From Eubacteriales bacterium (GTDB lineage Bacteria; Bacillota; Clostridia; Oscillospirales; Butyricicoccaceae), in contig JAUNGQ010000014.1 of NCBI GenBank assembly GCA_030524285.1, positions 1 to 40,795 on the forward strand: DNA of 40,795 bases. The letters are read 5' to 3'. A program made the position numbers and the translations under genes. The notes below the pieces were generated by a model. That model was not told the origin of the DNA. It searched no databases and was given only the letters and a program-made list of their open reading frames with translations. Of the stretch, positions 7,090-14,989 are shown in pieces. How positions within the stretch are numbered: position 1 is the stretch's first letter; the number at the start of each line of letters is the position of its first letter.

Positions 7090-8760
7090 TTACTTCGTGA
7101 AAGTTCCCAGATTCAAGTCAATCTGAGAGCCTGCTGCGACAATCGCATTGGACGAGCAGGTTGCACCGGATACGGCATCAATACCGCCAAAGCCCTGCTT
7201 GCCCACTGCCTGCGCAGCAACACCGGTAGACTTAGACGTTCCGTTTATTGCCTTCTTGATATAAGTCCAGTTGCTTCCTGATGTCGGGTTGACAACCTCA
7301 ACTCCCGTCAGCTTACGCGTAACCGTTGTGGTGGTATTGCCCTCCGCATCCGTGCTCACGGTTGTCACCTGCTCTACCGTGCACTTGATCTGCAGATCAT
7401 ATGCATCAAACTCCTCGTCCTCATTCGGCGAGCAGATTGCTGATGCGGTATAGGTCAATGTCTCTGTGGTGGTTTGTTCATCCGGCTTCTCCGGATTTTC
7501 TTCATTATTGTCATCCGGCTTGGTGTCCGGTTCGGCGTCATCCGGATCAGTATCCGGCTTTTCCGGTTCCACATAAGTACCTGCCGCCTTGTCCAGCGCT
7601 TCATTCACAGCATCCAGAATACCATTGGAGGAATACGTTGCACCGGAAACAACATCGACATTGGTTGTTGTCTGCTTTTTCAGTATGGTTGCAATCAGCG
7701 TTCTTGCACGTGCAAAGAAGCTCGGTGTTTCATCCTCTGCGGAAACAATGTCGATCGCATCGATTCTGCTATTGAGGATCGTTACTTTCACCGAAATATC
7801 GCCGCCATAGCCTTCGCCTGTACCGGTGTAAGTCCCGTCGGTGTAGGTGCGGTCCGGCTCTGCCGTTGATGTATCGTCATCATCATTGTTGTCGTCCGTA
7901 TCTGTCGTTGTGCCGCCATTTGCAGCAGCAGCCTTATTCAATGCTTTCTTAATTGCATTGAGGATACCGTTGGAGGAATATGTTGCACCGGACACCGCAT
8001 CTACATTCGGGCTTTGTGCGGAAATAACCTTATTGATAACCGCCTTTGCCTTTGCCAGATACGAAGCTGTCTCGCCGGAGGCAGATACAATGGATATCGA
8101 TGCAATTTTACCGCCGGAAATTTTTACGCTAACCGTAATGGTACCGCCATAACCGGATGCAGACCCGGTGTAGGTACCGTCCGCATAGGTGCCGTCTGTA
8201 AATGCATCAGAGGAAGTGCTTCCTCCCCCACCGCCGGTTGAGCCTCCGCCCAGACCGGAACTTCCGGTTGTCTCTTTTACCGTTCCGCCGGATGCCTTTA
8301 CCAATGCGTTTTTAACAGCATTGATAATGCCGTTCGACGAATACGTGGCGCCGGACACGACGTCTACATCCGCACTCTGTGTTTCCAGCATTTTAGAAAT
8401 AATTGTCTTTGCCCGTGCCAGGAAAGACGGTGTTTCGCCAGCAGCGGAAACAATTTCAATTGCAGTCATTTTTCCATCTGCAATGGTTACGCTGACAGTA
8501 ATATCACCGCCAAAGCCAGGGGCTGTGCCGGTATATGTGCCATCCTGATAGGTTACATTTCCCGCAGCGGCACCGGAACCGGCACCTGCTTCCGCAGTAT
8601 TTCCTGCAACCTCTGCCGCCTGTGCAGTTGTGAGTTCGGGAATCTCCTCCAGCACTGCGCCGCCGGATACAATGCCCCATGCTGCCAGCGCCACCACGGC
8701 AATGCCCGGTACAAGACGGCGGACAAACTCATCCACCGATTTATGATAAAAAATACGCAT
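7090..8760 (-). CDS. Membrane-anchored protein with four FMN-binding domains
   Basis: A 556-residue protein with an N-terminal anchor (about residues 13-32) and four extracytoplasmic FMN-binding domains. Flavinylation motifs DxVSGAT place the modified threonines at T139, T260, T375 and T534. Linkers are Gly/Ser-rich (165-185), Asp/Asn-rich (283-303) and Pro/Asp/Glu-rich (397-430), as in surface proteins that span the wall. The fourth domain is a variant type and resembles the C-terminal domain of the SLH protein at 11315-14821. Such multi-flavinylated proteins are proposed electron wires in Firmicutes. The site AAAGGAGG precedes ATG. It is 30 bp after apbE. Confidence 0.92.
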   Translation of the reverse strand: MRIFYHKSVDEFVRRLVPGIAVVALAAWGIVSGGAVLEEIPELTTAQAAEVAGNTAEAGAGSGAAAGNVTYQDGTYTGTAPGFGGDITVSVTIADGKMTAIEIVSAAGETPSFLARAKTIISKMLETQSADVDVVSGATYSSNGIINAVKNALVKASGGTVKETTGSSGLGGGSTGGGGGSTSSDAFTDGTYADGTYTGSASGYGGTITVSVKISGGKIASISIVSASGETASYLAKAKAVINKVISAQSPNVDAVSGATYSSNGILNAIKKALNKAAAANGGTTTDTDDNNDDDDTSTAEPDRTYTDGTYTGTGEGYGGDISVKVTILNSRIDAIDIVSAEDETPSFFARARTLIATILKKQTTTNVDVVSGATYSSNGILDAVNEALDKAAGTYVEPEKPDTDPDDAEPDTKPDDNNEENPEKPDEQTTTETLTYTASAICSPNEDEEFDAYDLQIKCTVEQVTTVSTDAEGNTTTTVTRKLTGVEVVNPTSGSNWTYIKKAINGTSKSTGVAAQAVGKQGFGGIDAVSGATCSSNAIVAAGSQIDLNLGTFTK

Positions 8761-8790
8761 GTGAATCCTCCTTTTTTGTGAAACCAGCGT

Positions 8791-9888
8791 TTAATCCTTT
8801 GTAATCACTGTGACATCTGCATCACAGGTAAAGGAATCTGCAATCCCCTCTGTCACGTGAACAGTTCCATCTTCCGTAGCGAGCACTGCGTCAAATTCCT
8901 CTGCATGCTGTTTCCAGTATGCAGCAGCTTCATCGACACCCATAATAAACAGCGAAGTGGATAACCCATCTGCCAACGTACCGTCCTTGCTGACAATTGT
9001 CGCTGAAGTCACGCCGCTGTCTGCTGGTTTACCGGTTTTGGGGTCAACAATATGATGATAGGTCACGCCATCCTGTTCAAAATACCGTTCATAGCCGCCG
9101 GAGGTAATGACTGCACAGTCCTCTACTTCCAGAATGCCAAGTATATCCTCCGTATTATCCGGATCCTGAATACCAACACGCCATTTACTGCCATCTGTCT
9201 TTGATCCAAGCAGATGAACATTGCCGCCAAGGGAAACCATACCGCTGGTCACGCCGTCCTTTTGAAAGATTTCCATAATTCTGCCAGAGGTAAAGCCCTT
9301 TGCAATGCCGCCGAGGTCAATTTTCTGACTGTTCCCCAGCGTGATTGTCCGGCTGTCTGCATCCCAGTCCAGCTGATCTGCGCCGACGTGTGTGAGGATT
9401 TCTGCGAGGATGTCGTCCGATGGAACCTGATATTCCTCTGTTGTAAAGCCCCATGCCTCCATCAGCGGCAGGACGGTGATATCAAATGCGCCTCCGGTGC
9501 TGTCATACAGCTCCAGTGCCTTATCGATCATGACGCTGGTATCCTCCGAAAGTGTTGCCGCCCCGGTTGCATTCAGCTTGGAAATTTCGCTGTCCGCCTC
9601 TCCGATGGATAGCAATGCATCCAAACGTTCGATTTCTGCCACGGCATCATCAACGGCTTCCTGTGCATGCTCACCATAGGCTGTCACAGTCATATAGGTA
9701 TCCATCGCAAATACTTCCTGGCTCACTGGCTCATCTACTGCCATTACCGCATTTTCCGTGGCGCTGCCATTTGCTGTGACAGAACTTCCGGTATCCCGTG
9801 GTGTCGAAGCTGTATCAGTACCACAGCCCGCCAAAAGCAAGCTGCAAGCCAGTGCAGCTGTAAGCCATATTTTACTTTTGAATTTCAT
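8791..9888 (-). CDS. apbE: FAD:protein FMN transferase ApbE (lipoprotein)
   Basis: A 365-residue extracytoplasmic enzyme that moves FMN from FAD onto a Thr of target proteins in a Mg-dependent reaction. A signal peptide ends in the lipobox LLAGC (Cys22 lipidated). ApbE motifs follow: MDTYMTVTAYG near the start of the mature part, LGGIAKGF, VSLGGNVHLLG, and YHHIVDPKTGKPADSGVTSATI near the C-terminus. The start is moved to the ATG at 9888, which has AAGGGAG; the ATG at 9903 has none. Its substrates are very probably the two FMN-binding proteins encoded directly downstream and the SLH protein. A 275-bp gap with a repeat remnant separates it from the Gx gene. Confidence 0.93.
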   Translation of the reverse strand: MKFKSKIWLTAALACSLLLAGCGTDTASTPRDTGSSVTANGSATENAVMAVDEPVSQEVFAMDTYMTVTAYGEHAQEAVDDAVAEIERLDALLSIGEADSEISKLNATGAATLSEDTSVMIDKALELYDSTGGAFDITVLPLMEAWGFTTEEYQVPSDDILAEILTHVGADQLDWDADSRTITLGNSQKIDLGGIAKGFTSGRIMEIFQKDGVTSGMVSLGGNVHLLGSKTDGSKWRVGIQDPDNTEDILGILEVEDCAVITSGGYERYFEQDGVTYHHIVDPKTGKPADSGVTSATIVSKDGTLADGLSTSLFIMGVDEAAAYWKQHAEEFDAVLATEDGTVHVTEGIADSFTCDADVTVITKD

Positions 9889-9921
9889 GTGTGCTCCCTT
9901 CATTATACAATCCCCTACAGC

Positions 9922-10024
9922 TATTCTGAAACATGCTGCGTTTTCACTCCTTACAGGTATTCTAAAACCATGCCGAACTTGCTTTATGGAAGCAAGTTTT
10001 CGTCATGATAATCGTTTCAGAATA
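9922..10024. repeat. Inverted-repeat element in the Gx-apbE gap
   Basis: TATTCTGAAAC (9922-9932) and GTTTCAGAATA (10014-10024) are perfect 11-bp inverted arms. Between them lies a 9-bp stem with a 5-nt loop (9976-9998). An imperfect direct copy of the left arm (ACAGGTATTCTAAAACCATG) starts near 9953. It could fold in the operon mRNA or be a small mobile-element remnant. Confidence 0.5.
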
Positions 10025-10057
10025 ACCTGCACCAAGGTCCACCACCGCTGCGCGGCG

Positions 10058-10172
10058 GTTCCCCTCTCTCAGACCAGGGATCTGTCAGCACAGCTGACTG
10101 AGGGAGGTTTACCGCATTTGTCTTCTGCACAATGGTTGCAATTGATACAGTAGCTTTACTTTTTCATTCCCT
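10058..10172. repeat. Diverged copy of the terminal 188-bp repeat
   Basis: From about 10058 the sequence follows the first ~115 bp of the tandem repeat at 39462 base by base with scattered changes. Shared blocks include CTGTCAGC, GCTGACTGAGGGAG, TTGCA.TTGATAC and TTTT..A.TCCCT. It lies inside the flavin operon, and the stop codon of the Gx gene (10164-10166) falls in its end. Confidence 0.75.
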
Positions 10173-10670
10173 CATTTTATCCAGCCCAGGCAGGCGGCTG
10201 AGCATCCAACTGCCAAGTACGCCAATCACGGCGCCTGCTGCTACGCCGGAAACCCACAATGCAAGCAGATACCATGCAACGGCGCTTGTCTGCATGACCA
10301 GCATTGCAACAAAAATTTGTCCGACATTATGCATGACGCCGCCCGCCACACTGACGGTCAGCGGCTGGAATTTTCCTGTTTTCTTCAGTAAGATCATGAC
10401 AATACCGGAAAGCAAACCGCCAGCAAGCGAATACCACAGACTGATAACCGTTCCGAACAAAATCGATGTCAAGGCAATCCGAACCAGATTGATCACCATA
10501 GCAGGCTTTGCACCCATACGATACAAAGCCACCAATACAACAAGGTTGGTTAAACCAAGCTTCATACCCGGTACGGCAAAAAATGCCGGAATCATTGCTT
10601 CGATATAGCTGAGTACCAGCGCCAGTGCCGCAAGCATACCATATAATGCCAAATGCTTTGTTTTATTCAT
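10164..10670 (-). CDS. Gx transporter family membrane protein (EetB-like)
   Basis: A 168-residue polytopic protein of the Gx / heptaprenyl diphosphate synthase component I family (PF07456). About five hydrophobic helices carry glycine-rich turns (GMKLGLTNLVVLVALYRMG, GGLLSGIVM, SVAGGVMHNVGQ). It resembles small ECF-type S components and often sits next to a NusG_II protein and flavin-transfer genes, as in the eet loci of Listeria-type extracellular electron transfer. A role in moving a flavin or quinone precursor across the membrane is inference. It starts 11 bp after the NusG_II gene. The last residues (MRE) and stop may come from the adjacent repeat. Confidence 0.82.
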   Translation of the reverse strand: MNKTKHLALYGMLAALALVLSYIEAMIPAFFAVPGMKLGLTNLVVLVALYRMGAKPAMVINLVRIALTSILFGTVISLWYSLAGGLLSGIVMILLKKTGKFQPLTVSVAGGVMHNVGQIFVAMLVMQTSAVAWYLLALWVSGVAAGAVIGVLGSWMLSRLPGLDKMRE

Positions 10671-10681
10671 ATTACATCCTC

Positions 10682-11053
10682 TTATGTCGCAATGATATCC
10701 ACGCCGTTATCCTCTGTTTCCCCTTCGATAGTCACAGTGACCTGATTTGGCAGACAGATAATGCTTTCTCCGGCATACTGGATTGTACCCTGATGGACAC
10801 AGAGCTGATCCGGACAGCTGGCATCTTTCAGCCGGGCTGTGCCGTTTTCAATCACCAGCTCATTGGTGCCTCCAATGCCCTCGATCGTATAGGTGGTATC
10901 TTTCCTTAGCGGAAATTCTGCAATCTGCTCACCGCCAGCACGGACAACAACTATTGCGCCATTCGAACGGGTCAGCAGAAGCCCGACACCCAGCACGACA
11001 GCGACAGCCAGAAACACTGCAAGCAGCAAAACATCCTGTTTTTTCAGTTTCAT
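10682..11053 (-). CDS. NusG domain II membrane protein (EetA-like)
   Basis: A 123-residue protein with one N-terminal membrane helix (about residues 7-27) and an extracytoplasmic NusG_II domain (PF07009). Conserved cysteines C80 and C85 (CPDQLC) and C100 (ICLPN) match the family pattern CPxxxC...CLPN and may form a redox pair or bind a cofactor. The start is set at the ATG at 11053 because GGGAGG lies six bases upstream; longer in-frame starts overlap the operator region. It is first in the flavin operon and directly behind two iron-box operators. Confidence 0.85.
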   Translation of the reverse strand: MKLKKQDVLLLAVFLAVAVVLGVGLLLTRSNGAIVVVRAGGEQIAEFPLRKDTTYTIEGIGGTNELVIENGTARLKDASCPDQLCVHQGTIQYAGESIICLPNQVTVTIEGETEDNGVDIIAT

Positions 11054-11083
11054 GCGCCGCCTCCCTTTGATCTCTCTCATTTT

Positions 11084-11099
11084 GTTAGTATTTACTAAC
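11084..11099. promoter_or_regulatory. Iron-box palindrome in the flavin-operon leader
   Basis: GTTAGTATTTACTAAC has perfect 7-bp arms (GTTAGTA/TACTAAC) and matches the 16-bp iron-box pattern. It lies 25 bp downstream (start to start) of the +3 operator in the mRNA leader. Confidence 0.7.
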
Positions 11100-11108
11100 T
11101 TTTGCAAA

Positions 11109-11124
11109 GTTAGTTCCTCCTAAT
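11109..11124. promoter_or_regulatory. Iron-box operator at the flavin-operon start point
   Basis: GTTAGTTCCTCCTAAT begins 8 nt after the -10 box, the same position as in the feoA and dtxR-like promoters. A degenerate copy, TTAAGCTTCTGCTAAC, lies upstream of the -35 box at 11181-11196. Confidence 0.68.
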
Positions 11125-11132
11125 CAATGATT

Positions 11133-11162
11133 AGAATATCATATTCAGGCAAATACTGTCAA
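11133..11162 (-). promoter_or_regulatory. Promoter of the flavin operon
   Basis: TTGACA (11157-11162), 18 bp, TATTCT (11133-11138) on the minus strand. The predicted start is near 11126. Confidence 0.72.
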
Positions 11163-11233
11163 TGCTTCCATCGCCAAAATTTAAGCTTCTGCTAACTCTT
11201 TTTTCAACAAAATGCTCAACTGCGCAAAGCTGG

Positions 11234-11267
11234 ACGAAAGAGCCCGACTGGAAAACCAGCCGGGCTC
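11234..11267 (-). terminator. Terminator after the SLH protein gene
   Basis: A GC-rich stem (GAGCCCG 11240-11246 with CGGGCTC 11261-11267, extended by CTGG/CCAG) followed by TTTCG on the minus strand. The T-run is short, so its strength is uncertain. Confidence 0.55.
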
Positions 11268-11314
11268 GTAAAAGGAGCGATATTCAGGATATCCTGAAAG
11301 GAAATGGATCTGTT

Positions 11315-14300
11315 TTACTTAGACAGCTCAGCCTTGACAGCTTCCTTTACTGCTGCACTGGTGATAGTTGCACTGGATACAGTATCAACAGAATCAATCG
11401 TTGATGCATCCTTGCCTACCAGAGCACTGACCATACCAATACTTGGATTTGCCTTGCTGCCATTCATCGCCTTATTAAAATAACTGGAAGCGTTCGGCTT
11501 GCTCTCAGCCGGAACAGTAGAATCATCATAGCTTACTTCAGTGATGACACCTTCCAGTGTAGTCAGGGTAAGCTTGAAATCATAATTTTCCCACTCATCA
11601 TCTTCTGAAGTATTGACAACGCTGACGGTAATATCCTTGGTTTCAGGCTTCGGGCTTGTGTCGAAATTAACGGTCAGATCATAATAACCGGTAGCTGTAA
11701 TAACGATCTCATACTGATTATCTGCCGCTACGCTTGCCTCCGGAATTGTGATCGTACCGTCTTCATTTACAACTGTTGTAGGACGGCGACCAGATGCTGC
11801 ATAGCTTGTGCCATTGACGCTGACAGAGGAAATTGCCTTGATATAATCTGCAAGCGAAATGGTTGCGCCTTCAGTTGAAGTAATTGCCAGCGAACCGTCA
11901 GCGGCAGCCTGTGCCGGGGCATTGGTTTTCACTTCAAAGGTTGTAGTCAGCGGAGCATACTTGCCGCTTGTATCAGAAACCGTAACTGTGTATACCTTGT
12001 TTGTCATGTTAAGGCTGCTGATAAGCAAACCGCCTGCGTACATGGTAACGTTCTGTCCATCAATAGCATACTCTGGCGTAAATCCGTCTGGCAATTCCGA
12101 TACTGTAATATCGACCGAACCATACTTTAAGTCGTTTAAGTCCTGATCTTCTACAGAAACAGAACCCTCGAACTTAATCGGGACATAAACATCGCCGGTA
12201 TTTACCTTATACACGCCTTCACTGGTGTAGAAGGTTACAGAAGTAATCTTATGACCCATCATAGCTGCATAATGTTCAGAAGAGGTGGGGCAGCCATGTA
12301 CAGCATCAGTGAATCCGGTGCACCATGCAAGCTCACCATTCTTCCAAATATTTTCCAGAGCACGCAGGCCATAGCTATTGCCATCCTCGGTGGTGATATA
12401 TGCACCATAGGTTGTAGCGTCCTTGGTCAGAATGCCTTCCTCTTTTACACTTCCATCTCTTTCAGTTGCAGTATAGAAACCGCTAACATGCATCTCATAG
12501 TCGCCATAGTTAGAAGAAGTCATCAGTTCAACCGTAACTTTATCGCTGCTTACTTCCTGTACTTCACCCTTTACTTCGCTGACGGTGTAGGTTGTACCTG
12601 CATCATCTGTCGAAGCGGTTACAGACTTATAGTTTGCCGGAGCGGAATCCAGCTTGCAGTAGGCATAATCACCTGCGGTTGCCAAAGCTGCTGCATCCTC
12701 AACCTCAGCACCCTTCAAGGTAGATACCTGTGCAGAAACCGGATAAGTTACACCATACACTACGCTGCCATCTTCTGCATGGTAAGTGTTGCCTGCCAGA
12801 GAGCCAGTAGACTTGTCCTTGGTTGCAGAAGTGAATACATCTACCTCAACATCATTTGTAATGTCAGCTGCATAGAACTTGTTATACGGAATGTTCATCA
12901 ACACATACGATTCCTCTTCCGGAACTGTAACCGTTACATCGGTATAACCAGTAGCGGAAATCACAACCTCGTACTTGCCATCCTGTGCTTCTGCCTTTGC
13001 CGGAATGGTGATGGAGCCGTCTTCATTTACAACGATTGTTGCACCACGGCCAGACGCTGCATACTTCGTACCATTGATGGTTACGGAAGAAACCGCCTTA
13101 ATGTAAGCTGCAAAAGCATCATCTGTTACAGTATCGCCACTCTTGACAACAGACATGTTGTCATCAGCAGCCTTTGCCGGTGCATCAACTTTCAGCTCAA
13201 AGGTAGCGGTCAGATCCGCATACTTGCCGCTCTTGTCGGAAACAGTCAGGGTATAGCTGCCGTTCTTTGCATCTGTACTATAAGTCAGCTTGCCGTTTTC
13301 TACCTTCGCGCCGTCCAGACCCTTCACGCTGTATTCAGCTTCATAATCCTTCGGCAGTTCCGGCAGGGTAACGGTAGTCTCACCATCCGCTACCATTGCA
13401 GACTCTACAGCTACAGAGCCTTCAAACTTCACCGGAACATATACTTCCATCGGAATCTCGTAGATGCCCTTGCTGGTGTAGTAGGTAACCTTCTGAATGG
13501 TCTGACCCATCATAGACTTGTAATGCTCAGAATCTGTCGGGCAGTTGTGGACAGCGTCCGTGAAACCGGTGCACCATGCAAGATCCGTAACTCTCCAAAT
13601 ATTTTCGAGATGGCGCAGGCCGTAGTCGTTCTCATCTGTGCTGATAATAACACCGTAAACCTTGTCGGTGGATGTATCAATCTCATCAAAGCCTTCAATG
13701 ACCAGCTCATAGTCGCCATAGTTTGAGGATGTCATCAGATCTGCGGTTGCCCCGTCAACCTTCTGCGCAGTACCCTGAATCTTACCGAAGGAAATGCTGC
13801 CGTCTTCGTTCACGGTTGCTTCCTTGTAGTATTCCGGTGTTTCGCTCAGTGCATAATATGCATATGTCTCATTTTCAAACAGTGCATCTACACCCGTATA
13901 GGTTGTTGTATTGGTCTGGCCACGATTGGTAACGGTAATTTCAACAGAATCATCATCTGTAACCTGCTTCTTGTCAGCCAACGCAGACTTGTTGATCTTT
14001 ACCGGGAAAGAAATACCATCAATCTGGGAGCCATCGCTGTTTACATGGTAGGAGCCGCCAGCCAGTGTGCCGGTTCTCGTCTTGCTCTTGGTTGCAGAGG
14101 AGAATACATCTACCTTTGTATCATTTCTTACGTCAGATGCATAGAACTCGTCATACGGAATGTTCATCATAACGTATACAGACTGATCCTGCTCCGGAAC
14201 GCACTCTTTCAGGAGCGTAACAGCTTCTGCACGGGTGATTGGATTCTTGGTACGCAGGGTCATGTCATCCGCATAGCCAACCATGTAGCCCTTTTCAACC

Positions 14301-14821
14301 GTTGCTGCTACATACGGCACTGCCCAGCTGCTGATGTTGTCAACGTCAGTGTAGCCTTTTGCCTTGAGCTGTGCACGCAGTTCGTCGTTTTTATCGGTGC
14401 TTTCAACCGCAATATTATTCAGCTCGCATACCATAACGCAAACCTGTTCACGGGTTACATCACCGTTCGGATCCCACTGCGTATCGTTCAGGCCAACCAT
14501 AACCTTGGACTTTACGATGGTTTCAATCTGCTTGTAGTACCAGCTGTCCTTATTCAGATCGGTATAATTGGAAATATCAGCCTTCTCCGTATAGCCCATC
14601 ATCTGGTTTACAACAGTTGCGATTTCGGCACGGGTGATGGTGTTGCTCGGCTTAAAGCTTCCATCCGGATAGCCTACCAGATAGCCGTTATCAATGAATT
14701 CCTGAATCTGCTTTTCAGCCCAGTGTCCATTGTAATCCGCCGCCATGGCAGTGCTTCCCAGCATCATACCAGTTGCCGCAGCCATGCACATAGCGCAGGC
14801 TGTGATTTTTTTCATTTTCAC
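11315..14821 (-). CDS. SLH surface protein with two Tp47-like modules and a C-terminal FMN-binding domain
   Basis: An 1168-residue secreted protein. The signal peptide ends near residue 28 (AMA-AD). Three SLH domains (about 30-77, 86-135, 157-206) should anchor it to wall polymers. Two long homologous modules follow (about 216-635 and 639-1058). Each starts with NIPY, contains SSATK/TSATK, LENIW, LAWCTGFTDAVH and YVPxKFEGS, and ends in an Ig-like ISATGY segment. They resemble Treponema Tp47 (penicillin-binding Tp47 domains), though I call this family only with moderate confidence. The C-terminal domain (1060-1168) is a variant FMN-binding domain with DTVSSAT at 1146-1152. It lies between the iron repressor and the flavin operon, so it is a likely outermost electron acceptor or iron/heme receptor. 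Confidence 0.8.
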   Translation of the reverse strand: MKMKKITACAMCMAAATGMMLGSTAMAADYNGHWAEKQIQEFIDNGYLVGYPDGSFKPSNTITRAEIATVVNQMMGYTEKADISNYTDLNKDSWYYKQIETIVKSKVMVGLNDTQWDPNGDVTREQVCVMVCELNNIAVESTDKNDELRAQLKAKGYTDVDNISSWAVPYVAATVEKGYMVGYADDMTLRTKNPITRAEAVTLLKECVPEQDQSVYVMMNIPYDEFYASDVRNDTKVDVFSSATKSKTRTGTLAGGSYHVNSDGSQIDGISFPVKINKSALADKKQVTDDDSVEITVTNRGQTNTTTYTGVDALFENETYAYYALSETPEYYKEATVNEDGSISFGKIQGTAQKVDGATADLMTSSNYGDYELVIEGFDEIDTSTDKVYGVIISTDENDYGLRHLENIWRVTDLAWCTGFTDAVHNCPTDSEHYKSMMGQTIQKVTYYTSKGIYEIPMEVYVPVKFEGSVAVESAMVADGETTVTLPELPKDYEAEYSVKGLDGAKVENGKLTYSTDAKNGSYTLTVSDKSGKYADLTATFELKVDAPAKAADDNMSVVKSGDTVTDDAFAAYIKAVSSVTINGTKYAASGRGATIVVNEDGSITIPAKAEAQDGKYEVVISATGYTDVTVTVPEEESYVLMNIPYNKFYAADITNDVEVDVFTSATKDKSTGSLAGNTYHAEDGSVVYGVTYPVSAQVSTLKGAEVEDAAALATAGDYAYCKLDSAPANYKSVTASTDDAGTTYTVSEVKGEVQEVSSDKVTVELMTSSNYGDYEMHVSGFYTATERDGSVKEEGILTKDATTYGAYITTEDGNSYGLRALENIWKNGELAWCTGFTDAVHGCPTSSEHYAAMMGHKITSVTFYTSEGVYKVNTGDVYVPIKFEGSVSVEDQDLNDLKYGSVDITVSELPDGFTPEYAIDGQNVTMYAGGLLISSLNMTNKVYTVTVSDTSGKYAPLTTTFEVKTNAPAQAAADGSLAITSTEGATISLADYIKAISSVSVNGTSYAASGRRPTTVVNEDGTITIPEASVAADNQYEIVITATGYYDLTVNFDTSPKPETKDITVSVVNTSEDDEWENYDFKLTLTTLEGVITEVSYDDSTVPAESKPNASSYFNKAMNGSKANPSIGMVSALVGKDASTIDSVDTVSSATITSAAVKEAVKAELSK

Positions 14822-14864
14822 TTCGCGTACATCCTTTCATGTGTGAAGTATTGATTTTCGATAT

Positions 14865-14880
14865 GTTAGGATATGCTAAC
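14865..14880. promoter_or_regulatory. Iron-box palindrome before the SLH gene
   Basis: GTTAGGATATGCTAAC is the best site in the window; its arms extend to 10 bp (14860-14869 and 14876-14885). Unlike the others it lies 44 bp before the start codon, far downstream of the only good promoter. Confidence 0.7.
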
Positions 14881-14885
14881 ATATC

Positions 14886-14938
14886 GGCAAAAAAATTGTG
14901 TGGAAACTGCTTTCCACGCAATAAATTTTTTGGTTCAA
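14886..14938 (-). terminator. Intrinsic terminator between the dtxR-like and SLH genes
   Basis: Stem GCGTGGAAA/TTTCCACAC with a 4-nt loop (14898-14919) is flanked by A-rich and T-rich tracts that lengthen it, and the T7 tract follows on the minus strand. It is probably bidirectional in form. It lies downstream of the SLH promoter, so SLH transcripts must read through it. Confidence 0.7.
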
Positions 14939-14942
14939 ATTG

Positions 14943-14971
14943 ATTATACCGCGCGAGATATTAGTTGTCAA
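14943..14971 (-). promoter_or_regulatory. Consensus promoter ahead of the SLH gene
   Basis: TTGACA (14966-14971), 17 bp, TATAAT (14943-14948), a perfect sigma-A match, just past the repressor gene stop. The predicted start is near 14936, leaving a leader of about 115 nt that contains the terminator hairpin and the iron box. Confidence 0.75.
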
Positions 14972-14989
14972 CAACTTTTAAGGAAAATA

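Noticed and set aside
9902-9907. TATAAT on the minus strand just before apbE
   Set aside because: The start would fall within the AAGGGAG ribosome site (9894-9900), removing it, and there is no good -35 box.
12251-13726. Long plus-strand ORF (491 codons) opposite the SLH gene
   Set aside because: It is antisense to a protein with signal peptide, SLH repeats and FMN domain; the translation is Cys/Ile-rich without a domain or a ribosome site. The other plus-strand ORF at 14045-14854 is of the same kind.
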